The position numbers were made by a program, and so were the translations under genes. Below the pieces are notes generated by a model, which ran no database searches, was not told the origin of the DNA, and saw nothing but the letters and a program-made list of their open reading frames with translations. 64,000 nt of DNA from Massilia terrae (GTDB taxonomy: Bacteria; Pseudomonadota; Gammaproteobacteria; Burkholderiales; Burkholderiaceae_D). The DNA lies in assembly GCF_024753145.1 (NCBI RefSeq), contig NZ_JANUGU010000003.1:1-64000 (forward strand), in the 5' to 3' direction. Shown here in pieces: positions 17,925 through 25,883 of the stretch; position 1 is the stretch's first letter, and each line of letters starts with the position of its first letter.

Positions 17925-19007
17925 TCAACTTCCTGTCATCAAAATCTTGCTTGTGGTCTGGCTCGTCACTGCCCCGCTCGCTTCGGTGTTGCGGATCCGG
18001 ACAGGGTACCAGCCCCGCTCCGGCGCCAGCCAGATGTCCAGCCGCGAATTGTACGACCCCGGCTTCGGCGGGCGCGACAAATGCCAGACATGCAGCTTGC
18101 CCAGCTTGGTGTCGATATCCTCTTCGCCCACCAGCATGAAGTGGTAAACGGTTGCGTCGCGATCTTCGCCGACAAGAATGTCGAGGCCGCCCTTCAATTG
18201 GCCCGGATCGGCGCGCGCGATCGCGGCCAGTTGCAACGGCACACTGGCCTTGTCCTGCGCCCCGGCCACCAAAGCGTATTTATTTTGCGACGCCGAGAAG
18301 GTGATCGTACTTTCAGGACGGTTGAAATGCGTCGCCGTCATCGAGCGGCCGCGCCGCTTTTCCGTCATCAGCACCGGCGCGAAGCCGCTGTCGACCAGCT
18401 TGCCTTCGCTGGTGAGTTCGAGCAGGTTCACGTGCGCGAACAGCAGGCGGATGCCGACATTGAACTGCATACGGTAGCTGCCCACGCCCAGCTTCCAGAT
18501 GAAATCGGCGTCGCCGGTCCAGTGCGTGCCATCGGCATCGATGCGGTCGACGTCCATCGTCATTTCGGCCGAGGGCGGCAGATCGACGCGGTAGCCGGGC
18601 ACCGGCGGCGCGGCGGGCGCGGGCGCCGGAGCGGGCGCCGCTTGTGGCGCCGATTGTACGACGGGCGCGGCGGGCCCGGCGCCGCCTTGCACCTGATCAC
18701 CGGGTTCGGCCGCGGGCGGCGGCGCGGGATCCGTGGGGGCCAACGTGACCTGTACCGGGGGCGGTGGTGGACGGCGCGGCGGCAAGGGTTCGCTGCGCAG
18801 CGGCAGCGGCAGCGGCTCCGGCGGCGGCAGCGGCTTGGGAGGCGTCGGCAGCAGTTCCGCCAGCAGTTCCGGCTCGTCCAATATGTGCACGCGGCGATGA
18901 CCGAGCTGGCCACTGAACCACGTGAGCACAGTCCAATGCAACAGCACGATGAGCGCGCCAAGCACCAGCGCGCGCCGCCGGTGGAGTCGGAAGAATGCGG
19001 AGCTCAT
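17925..19007 (-). CDS. Membrane-anchored DUF3108 protein with TonB-like proline-rich linker
   Basis: This 360-residue protein has a cytoplasmic basic N-terminus, one transmembrane helix (residues 13-31), and a proline-rich linker at about 45-140 (runs such as PPKPLPPPEPLP) like that of TonB. A periplasmic DUF3108 domain follows at about 140-360. It is a paralogue of the next gene but anchored and with the linker. The start is the ATG before SSAFFRLHRRR; a much longer upstream frame is antisense to phaM. It is divergently transcribed from phaM. The linker suggests a protein that spans part of the periplasm; no TonB C-terminal domain is present. Confidence 0.75.
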   Translation of the reverse strand: MSSAFFRLHRRRALVLGALIVLLHWTVLTWFSGQLGHRRVHILDEPELLAELLPTPPKPLPPPEPLPLPLRSEPLPPRRPPPPPVQVTLAPTDPAPPPAAEPGDQVQGGAGPAAPVVQSAPQAAPAPAPAPAAPPVPGYRVDLPPSAEMTMDVDRIDADGTHWTGDADFIWKLGVGSYRMQFNVGIRLLFAHVNLLELTSEGKLVDSGFAPVLMTEKRRGRSMTATHFNRPESTITFSASQNKYALVAGAQDKASVPLQLAAIARADPGQLKGGLDILVGEDRDATVYHFMLVGEEDIDTKLGKLHVWHLSRPPKPGSYNSRLDIWLAPERGWYPVRIRNTEASGAVTSQTTSKILMTGS

Positions 19008-19115
19008 CCCCGTAGTGTAGCCTGTTCGCACAGCGGGCCCGCGTATGCACGCACGCGGTTTTTTGTGGCGCCGTGCGTAATCTGCTACGCTAGGCCCACA
19101 CATCAGGAGACCGCC

Positions 19116-19799
19116 ATGCTCAAGCCACCAGTGCCGCCCATTCCCGGAATGACGGACACGCTCGAGTTCGTCAAGAACCTGTGGAGCGGCATGAACGTCC
19201 CGGGCGTCGGCATGCCGGGCATGGCCGACGCCACGCTGTCCACCGATGCCCTCGACAAGAAGATCGCGGACCTCAAGGCCATCGAAGCCTGGCTCAATAT
19301 GAACACGTCGATGCTGCGCGCGACCATCCAGGGACTGGAGGTTCAGCGCGGCACGCTCGGCGCGCTCAAGTCGATGAGTGCGACCATGGCGCAGGCCATG
19401 AGCCAGGCCAGCGAGCAGGCAGCGGCCGCGGCGGCACTCAATCCTTTCATGGCGGGCGCGACGACGCCGGGCACTGGTGCGTCGACGGGCAAAGGCCAAG
19501 ATGGTACGCAGGCCAAGGGCAAGGCAGGGTCTGCCAAGTCCAATGGCGAAGGCGGCGCCAAGTCCGCCGATCAAGCGGGCGCGCAGGCGGGCAGCCAGGG
19601 TGCGCAGGGCGGGCCAGCCGGCGAGGCTGTGCCACCGGGCATGCCGGGCTTGCCGGCGGCAATGGCTTGGTGGAATCTGCTGCAGGATCAGTTCACGCAG
19701 GCAGTCACTGGCGCGATGGCTGCCAACAGCGCGGCCACGGCGGCCAAACCCGGGCCGGGGCCGGCCGAACCGCCGAAGGATGGCGCGGCCAAGACCTGA
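19116..19799 (+). CDS. phaM: PhaM-like polyhydroxyalkanoate granule protein
   Basis: This 227-residue protein resembles PhaM, which activates PHA synthase and ties PHA granules to the nucleoid in Cupriavidus. The N-terminal part has the family's F-V-K-N-LW motif (TLEFVKNLWSG near residue 12) and the helix KKIADLKAIEAWLNMNT. The centre is an Ala/Gly/Lys/Gln-rich low-complexity stretch (residues 115-175), and the C-terminus has a tryptophan helix (AMAWWNLLQDQF). An AGGAG site precedes the ATG. It implies that the organism makes PHB, although no PHA synthase gene is in the window. Confidence 0.82.
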   Translation: MLKPPVPPIPGMTDTLEFVKNLWSGMNVPGVGMPGMADATLSTDALDKKIADLKAIEAWLNMNTSMLRATIQGLEVQRGTLGALKSMSATMAQAMSQASEQAAAAAALNPFMAGATTPGTGASTGKGQDGTQAKGKAGSAKSNGEGGAKSADQAGAQAGSQGAQGGPAGEAVPPGMPGLPAAMAWWNLLQDQFTQAVTGAMAANSAATAAKPGPGPAEPPKDGAAKT

Positions 19800-19957
19800 A
19801 TCTCTTCTCCTCTTGCCATGCCCACGCGCAGCTTCATTGATCTGACAGCAATCCCCACTTCCGAAAACATGCTCCACTGACCAGTAGCGGCCGGGACAGC
19901 CGCGGTTCGCGCCTGCCCGCTCGTCCCCGCCGCGCTCGATTGAGCCGTGGAGGGTGC

Positions 19958-22900
19958 GTGCCGTACATCGACTACACCAGCCTCACGCCCGACCAGGTGG
20001 CCGACGTGCGGCGCAAGCTGGAAAGCGCCGGTATCGACGTGCCCCCGACCGCGGCCACGCTCGCCCAGCTCGATGATGCGCTCGCCGCCTTCCGCGCCCG
20101 CGAAGGCATCACCGCCGACGGCCCGCTCGACCAGGCCACCTGGCGCCGCCTGAACGCCCTGTCCGGCTGCGTGTTCACCGAAGTCTTCCAGAACGAACTC
20201 GACCTGCTGCGCCCCCGTCCCGATGGCGGCGCCGGTCCCGACCAGGTGGCCCCGGCCTGCCGCACCGAAGTGCTGCGGCGCGCACACGCGGCCGGGCTCA
20301 CGGGGCTCGCGCTGTCCGGCGGCGGCGTGCGCAGCGCCACCTTCAACCTCGGCGTGCTGCAGGCGCTCGGCGAACAGCAGCTGCTGCGCGACTTCGACTA
20401 CCTGTCCACCGTGTCCGGCGGCGGCTTCATCGGCGGCTGGCTGTCCAAGTGCATCCGCGAAAAGCATGGCGACGTGCGCGCGGTCGAAGCCATGCTCACG
20501 CCCGGCGCCGCCGGCGAAGCGGTGGAAGCCGAACCGGCCGAGATCCAGTTCCTGCGCCAGTACAGCAACTACCTGTCGCCGCGCTCCGGCATGTTCAGCG
20601 CCGATGCCTGGACCCTGATCGGCATCTACGTGCGCAACACGGGCCTGAACCTCGCGATGCTGCTGGCCTGGCTGTGCGCCCTGCTCCTGCTGCCGCGCTT
20701 TGCGGTGTGGGCCGTCAACGGCATCGTCGGCGCCAGCGCGCCGTGGGCCGCGTGGTCCGATCCGGCGTGGATGCTCGGCACCGGCGCCTTCCTGTTCGCG
20801 GTGTTCTGCATCGCGCTGTCGATCTCCAGCAGGCCGGAAAGCGCGGACGGCCAGCGCTGGTTCCCGGTCAACCAGGGCGCGGTCCTCTGGTACATCAACT
20901 TCCCGCTGCTGCTGTCCGGCTTCCTGGTCAGCATCGGGCTGTGGCGCCACGGCGGCACCATGCCCTGGATGCTGAACCGCCTGCTGGCGCGCCAGCTCGA
21001 ATGGCGCCTGGCCTGGCTATTGGCGCCGGGCGCGGTCTACTTCATCGTGTGGGCCTGCGGCTGGTATCTCGCGCACGACCGCCTCAGTCCCTACCGGCGT
21101 GCCGGCTATGCGACGTGCGCCGCGGCGCTGGCACTGGTGGTGGCCGTCATGCTGGGCGGGACGCTCGAATTCGCGCCCGGCGTGGCCGAGCACGCGATCG
21201 CGCACGACAGCGCCTACATGCTGGCGCGCTGCTGGATCCCGGCCGCGGCGATCGCGCTGCTGCTGGCCGCCGCCGCCCTCGCGGTGCCGGGCTGGCGCCG
21301 CAAGCGCGCCGCGCCGGACATCACGCGCACCGACGTCCACGAGGCCCTGTCCCACTTCCTGAGCGCGATGTTCGCACTCACCATCGGCACCCTGCTGCTG
21401 CTCGGCGGGCTGGCGCTGCTGCCGAATCCCGCGCAGCACCCGATCCTCAATAACGCGGTCGCCCTGACCACCTTCGGCATGCCGCTGATGATGACGCTGT
21501 TCTCGGTCACCACAACGCTGATGATCGGCCTGATCGGCCCCCTCTACAGCGACGCCAGCCGCGAATGGTGGAGCCGCCAGGGCGCCTGGACCACCATCTT
21601 CACCATCACCTGGATGATGATGTTCGGCGCCGCCTTCTTCCTGCCGCCGCTGGTGCACTGGGCCTGGCTGACCTGGCATCCGCTGGCCAATCTCGGCGCC
21701 GCCATCGGCTGGCTGGCGATGACGTGGTTCGGCCTGAAGGCTGGCAGCATGGGCGGCCAGCTGCCCGGCATCGGCATGACGCGGCTGGAGCTGGCCGCAC
21801 GCGTCGCGCCCTACGTGTTCTCATTCGGGATCTTCGCGCTGCTGGCGACGCTGGTGCAGCTGTCGGTGGCCGCGCCGGAGCTGGCCTGCCCGGCGCCGAC
21901 GCTGGCCTGCGTCTACGCCTCGCACGCCAGCGCCAGCCTGCAAACCGACGGCGCCACGCTGGCCGTCGCCTTCGGCCTGTGCCTGTTCGCGGCCGTGGTG
22001 CTGGGCTGGCGCGTCGACATCAACAAATTCTCGCTCTACATGCTGTACCGGAACCGCGTGGTGCGCGCCTATTTCGGCGCCAGCAGCATGCACCGCAAGC
22101 CACATCCCTTCACCGGCTTCGACCCCAACGACGACCCGCAGCTGGCCGACCTGCAGGACCAGCTGCCCTACCACATCATCAACACCTCGCTGAACCTGGT
22201 CAGTGGCGAGGAGCTGGCCTGGCAGACGCGCAAGGCCGCGTCATTCGCCTTCACGCCGCGCTACTGCGGATTCGAGATGCCGCTGATGCCGGCGCAAGGC
22301 GCGAACCTGGCGCTGCATGAAGCGCAACGCGGCACCTTCCGGCCGACGCGCCAGTACGCCTCGCGCGCCGGCAAGGGCGTGGACGACGACGCCAAGGTGC
22401 GGTTGGGGATGGCGGTGGCGCTGTCCGGCGCGGCGGCCAGCCCGAACATGGGATCGCACTCGTCGCCGCCGCTGAACTTCCTGATGACGATGTTTAACGT
22501 GCGGCTCGGGCGCTGGTGTCCCAATCCGCGCAAGGCGGCGTGGAAGCGCTCGTCGCCGCCGATCGGGCTGTTCAGCCTCCTGGCGGAGCTGTTCGGGATG
22601 ACCAATGCGGACGCCAGTTACGTGTACCTGTCGGATGGCGGCCACTTCGAGAACCTCGGCATCTACGAGCTGGTACGGCGGCGCTGCCGGCTGATCGTGG
22701 CGGTGGACGTGGCCAGCGACCGGACGCTGGCCTTCGAAGACCTCGGCAATGCGATCCGCAAATGCGCCACCGATTTGCATGTGACGATCGACCTCGACGT
22801 CTCGCGCATGGAGCTGGTGAAGGGCACGGACCTGTGCGGCGCGAGCTGCGCGGCGGGCACGATCTGCTACAGCCATGTGGATGAGGGAGGCGTGGACGGC

Positions 22901-23206
22901 ACGCTCCTGTACATCAAGCCGGCCATCGTCGGTAACGAGAACGCTGATGTGCTCAACTACCGCAAGGCCCATCCCGACTATCCGCACCAGAGCACGGCGG
23001 ATCAGTGGTTCGACGAGGCGCAGTTCGAAAGCTATCGCGCGCTGGGGTATCACATCGCGAAGGAGGCGCTGTCGCGGGCAGCGGAGGTATCAAAGGTGCC
23101 GGGGATGCGCAGGGACGTGGACCAGTTATGCGCGGAGCTGATGCGCCAGCACGCGGGGAGGCTGGCGCCTTCGCCAGCCGGTGCGGGGGCGGCTACGGGC
23201 GCCTGA
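19958..23206 (+). CDS. Large multi-pass membrane patatin-like phospholipase
   Basis: This 1082-residue protein starts with a peptidoglycan-binding-like helical module (residues about 8-70). The patatin glycine loop GGGVRS follows at 121-126 and the nucleophile elbow TVSGG at S153. The catalytic partner D-G-G is far away, at D893 (YLSDGGHFENLG). Between them lie about twelve hydrophobic helices (residues about 210-700), so a membrane domain is inserted within the lipase fold. I took the GTG at 19958 because GGAGGG sits a few bases before it; a TTG six codons upstream is possible. Serine-aspartate dyad intact; likely a membrane-embedded lipid acyl hydrolase. Substrate unknown. Confidence 0.8.
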   Translation: MPYIDYTSLTPDQVADVRRKLESAGIDVPPTAATLAQLDDALAAFRAREGITADGPLDQATWRRLNALSGCVFTEVFQNELDLLRPRPDGGAGPDQVAPACRTEVLRRAHAAGLTGLALSGGGVRSATFNLGVLQALGEQQLLRDFDYLSTVSGGGFIGGWLSKCIREKHGDVRAVEAMLTPGAAGEAVEAEPAEIQFLRQYSNYLSPRSGMFSADAWTLIGIYVRNTGLNLAMLLAWLCALLLLPRFAVWAVNGIVGASAPWAAWSDPAWMLGTGAFLFAVFCIALSISSRPESADGQRWFPVNQGAVLWYINFPLLLSGFLVSIGLWRHGGTMPWMLNRLLARQLEWRLAWLLAPGAVYFIVWACGWYLAHDRLSPYRRAGYATCAAALALVVAVMLGGTLEFAPGVAEHAIAHDSAYMLARCWIPAAAIALLLAAAALAVPGWRRKRAAPDITRTDVHEALSHFLSAMFALTIGTLLLLGGLALLPNPAQHPILNNAVALTTFGMPLMMTLFSVTTTLMIGLIGPLYSDASREWWSRQGAWTTIFTITWMMMFGAAFFLPPLVHWAWLTWHPLANLGAAIGWLAMTWFGLKAGSMGGQLPGIGMTRLELAARVAPYVFSFGIFALLATLVQLSVAAPELACPAPTLACVYASHASASLQTDGATLAVAFGLCLFAAVVLGWRVDINKFSLYMLYRNRVVRAYFGASSMHRKPHPFTGFDPNDDPQLADLQDQLPYHIINTSLNLVSGEELAWQTRKAASFAFTPRYCGFEMPLMPAQGANLALHEAQRGTFRPTRQYASRAGKGVDDDAKVRLGMAVALSGAAASPNMGSHSSPPLNFLMTMFNVRLGRWCPNPRKAAWKRSSPPIGLFSLLAELFGMTNADASYVYLSDGGHFENLGIYELVRRRCRLIVAVDVASDRTLAFEDLGNAIRKCATDLHVTIDLDVSRMELVKGTDLCGASCAAGTICYSHVDEGGVDGTLLYIKPAIVGNENADVLNYRKAHPDYPHQSTADQWFDEAQFESYRALGYHIAKEALSRAAEVSKVPGMRRDVDQLCAELMRQHAGRLAPSPAGAGAATGA

Positions 23207-23225
23207 TCTCACCAATAACAAGGCA

Positions 23226-23323
23226 CGTCGAGACGGGGACCCATGCTGAGTCAGAGGGCCTGCGGCGATCTGCGATGCGGCAACTCAAGCTGTCCATGGG
23301 TCTCCGCCTGCGCGGGGACGACG
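23226..23323. repeat. Diverged two-arm palindromic repeat
   Basis: GACGGGGACCCATGCTGAG at the left and TCCATGGGTCTCCGCCTGCG plus GGGGACGACGG at the right are facing copies of the right arm of the dispersed repeat family, separated by unrelated sequence. It sits between the convergent patatin and response-regulator genes. Confidence 0.65.
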
Positions 23324-23327
23324 GCTT

Positions 23328-25100
23328 TCAGGATAACTGTATTGCAGCCGGCTGCTCGTCGTCCAGCAAATCGAGAGGATGCGCGTCCGGCGGCACCGGC
23401 TCCGCAGCCGGCTGCGCTGGATCCAGCAGTCCAGGAACCACCGCCTCCACCTGCGGCGCCAGCGCCGCCAAGTGCTCCATCAACTGCGCGAAACGCTGCT
23501 GCCCCGGCTGCAAGTGGTCGACGTGCGACAGCACCTCGTAGGCCTCCTGCGCCATCGCCTCGTCGTAGCCGTGCTGCTCCAGGTGCGAGATCAGCACCTG
23601 CGCCGCGTTGAACAGGATGCGCTGGTTGTTGGGCACCGCGCGCCGCGCGTTGCGCATCCACTCGACCGCTTCGTGCAGCCTGCCGGTCTTCCACAGCAGG
23701 ACGCCCTGGTTCATCAGGTCCGACGCTTCCTTGCGCGACGCCCGGATGATGGCCTCGCCCTCCTCGCCCATGCGCGCACGTTCGAACAGCTTGCGCACCT
23801 GCTCCAACAGCACCGGATGATCATGGTTGTTGCGGATGACGTAGGACAGCAGCTCCACCGGCGCGTCCTTCACGCCGACCGCGAACAGCAAGGTCGCCAT
23901 CTCCATGCAGGTCGGGATGTCGGGCCGCTCGGCGGTTTCGCGCAGCATCTGCTCAAGCTCGTCGCCGGACTTGCGCGCACGCCGGTAGTCGCCGCTCTCG
24001 TGGTACACCAGGCCCTCGGTGATCTTGGCGCGCAGCTGGATGTCCAGGTGCTCGCCGGCGAAATCGCGCTGCGCCTGCGACAGCAGCTGCAGCGCCTCCT
24101 TGGTGTCGTTCTTCAGGCCGCACACGCGCGCCAGCCCGAGATAGGCATCCGGCGTCTTGTTGACCGAGTACTCTCCCACCGAGATGCACTTGCGGTAGGC
24201 CTTCTCGGCCAGCGCCATGTTCCCGATCTTCAGGCTGACGTTGCCGAGGTTGCGCTGGCGCGTCACGGAATTGGGCGACAGCTTTGCGGCGCGCTCCAGC
24301 ACCGCGCAGGCCTCGTCCAGCTGTCCCATCCCTTCGAAGGACTTGGCCAGGTTGTCGTAGGCGTCGAGGTACCAGCTGTTCTCCGCGATCACGCCCTGGA
24401 ACATCTGGCGCGCCTGCTCGAATTCGCCGTTGGCCAGGCGGATCTTGGCCAGCCCGATGCGCGCCCACTGGTATTCGCGCTGCGCCAGCACCTGCTCGTA
24501 GGCGGCGCGCGCCTTGTCCGGCTGGCCGCTCTTCTCCATCAGCCGCGCCTTCATGCGCAGCAGTTCGATCTCGTGCGCCTTGTGCGCCGCGATCTGCTCG
24601 TCGCACAGGCGCGCCGCATGCAGGTAGGCGCGTTCGGCATAGGCCTGGTCGATGGCGCGGAACACCTGCTTCTTGTGCCACACGCGGTTCAGGCGCGTGA
24701 GCAGCACGCCTTCCGTGATCGGCTTGATGAGATACGCATCCGGCTGGTGCTCGGCCGCGCCCACCACCGATTCGACGCTCTTCTCGGCCGTGACCATGAT
24801 CCACACCGTGCTCGGGTTGACCAGGTTGCGCACCCGCGATTCCTCCAGCACCTGCTGGCCGTTCTTCCCCTCGCCCAGGTAGTAGTCGCACAGGACCACG
24901 TCGTAGCGCGTGCGCGTCAGCAGCGCCATCGCCTCGCCGCCGCTGGTGGCCTGGTCGATGCTCCTCGCGCCAAGGCTGCGCAGGCTTTCGCGCAGCAGCT
25001 GGCGCATACCGGCGAAGTCGTCGACGACCAGGTAGTTCTTCGAGGCCCAGTCGACCTGATTCTCGGGACCTGTGGTGGAGAGGAGCGGGACCGCGTTCAT
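23328..25100 (-). CDS. Response regulator with long TPR region
   Basis: This 590-residue protein has an N-terminal receiver domain with acidic pocket D27/D28, phosphoacceptor D72 (VVLCDYYLG), T104 and K126. About 430 residues of TPR-like helical repeats follow (VLERAAKLSPNSVTRQRNLGN and similar), then a proline-rich tail. There is no DNA-binding or enzymatic output domain, so signalling is presumably by protein-protein contact. The upstream histidine kinase gene overlaps it by four bases (ATGA), making a cognate pair. It converges with the patatin gene. Confidence 0.87.
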   Translation of the reverse strand: MNAVPLLSTTGPENQVDWASKNYLVVDDFAGMRQLLRESLRSLGARSIDQATSGGEAMALLTRTRYDVVLCDYYLGEGKNGQQVLEESRVRNLVNPSTVWIMVTAEKSVESVVGAAEHQPDAYLIKPITEGVLLTRLNRVWHKKQVFRAIDQAYAERAYLHAARLCDEQIAAHKAHEIELLRMKARLMEKSGQPDKARAAYEQVLAQREYQWARIGLAKIRLANGEFEQARQMFQGVIAENSWYLDAYDNLAKSFEGMGQLDEACAVLERAAKLSPNSVTRQRNLGNVSLKIGNMALAEKAYRKCISVGEYSVNKTPDAYLGLARVCGLKNDTKEALQLLSQAQRDFAGEHLDIQLRAKITEGLVYHESGDYRRARKSGDELEQMLRETAERPDIPTCMEMATLLFAVGVKDAPVELLSYVIRNNHDHPVLLEQVRKLFERARMGEEGEAIIRASRKEASDLMNQGVLLWKTGRLHEAVEWMRNARRAVPNNQRILFNAAQVLISHLEQHGYDEAMAQEAYEVLSHVDHLQPGQQRFAQLMEHLAALAPQVEAVVPGLLDPAQPAAEPVPPDAHPLDLLDDEQPAAIQLS

Positions 25101-25801
25101 GGCAGCCTGAGGATGAAGCAGCCGCCCCCGTAGCGGCCACCGTTTTCGAGCCGCAGGTCGCCGTGGCGGCCGCGGTGGCGGTGCATCTTCGCCACTTCGC
25201 TCGAAAAATACAGGCCCAGGCCCGCGCTGTTGGTCAGGAAGTTCACGCCGTTGGAAGCGCCGTGCATGGCGGCGACGCCGGCGTCCAGCATCGACTGCGG
25301 ATAGCCCATGCCGTTATCCTCCAGCCGCAGTTCGAGGAAGCCGTCGACCTCGCGGATGACGAGCAGGATTCGGTCGCGCGTGTAGTTGGTGGCGTTGTGG
25401 ATCGCATGCGACATCACGCCGATGATCAGGTCTTCGTCGAAATGCCAGACCAGGTGCGGATCGCAGTCGATCTCCAGCGTGACGCCGCGCGACTGCAGCA
25501 GCACCCGCTCGCTCGCCGCCACTTGCTCGGCCAGCTCGCCCACTTCCAGCGGCTGCATGTCGAAGGGGTACTCGGGCGTGCCGACCTGCTTGTACAGGGC
25601 CAGCAGCTGCATCAGCTGGTTGTTCAGGCGGCGCGTCTGGTGCAGCATGTGCGCCATGCGCGGATAGGCCGGCGCCGCCTGCGGCGCGTCGACCAGCAGC
25701 TGCTCCAGCGTCCCGGACAGGATGCTGATCGAATTCTTCATGTCGTGCGCAGTCGACGCCAGGAACAGGAACAGCTCGTGTGCGCGGGATTGGTCTTCCA
25801 T
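25097..25801 (-). CDS. Short soluble sensor histidine kinase
   Basis: This 234-residue kinase is without membrane segments. It has an H-box STAHDMKN (H19), an N-box with HAIHNATNYT, a G1 box EDNGMGYP and a G2 box SAGLGLYFSS. It is only a dimerisation plus HATPase core, with no sensor domain, so input must come from partner proteins or from the TPR region of its co-encoded response regulator. The stop overlaps the regulator's start. The HDMKN form of the H-box suits kinases that act on stand-alone receivers. Confidence 0.87.
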   Translation of the reverse strand: MEDQSRAHELFLFLASTAHDMKNSISILSGTLEQLLVDAPQAAPAYPRMAHMLHQTRRLNNQLMQLLALYKQVGTPEYPFDMQPLEVGELAEQVAASERVLLQSRGVTLEIDCDPHLVWHFDEDLIIGVMSHAIHNATNYTRDRILLVIREVDGFLELRLEDNGMGYPQSMLDAGVAAMHGASNGVNFLTNSAGLGLYFSSEVAKMHRHRGRHGDLRLENGGRYGGGCFILRLP

Positions 25802-25883
25802 CGCTTAACCTGGACGGGCCAGGCCATAAAAAGTTTCCTTGCGGAAAATTATAGCGCGGATGTCGTTTTGGTATTGCGATTTG

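Noticed and set aside
23005..23541. Plus-strand frame crossing the patatin end and the repeat
   Set aside because: It runs through the diverged repeat and is out of frame with the patatin; no ribosome site or homology.
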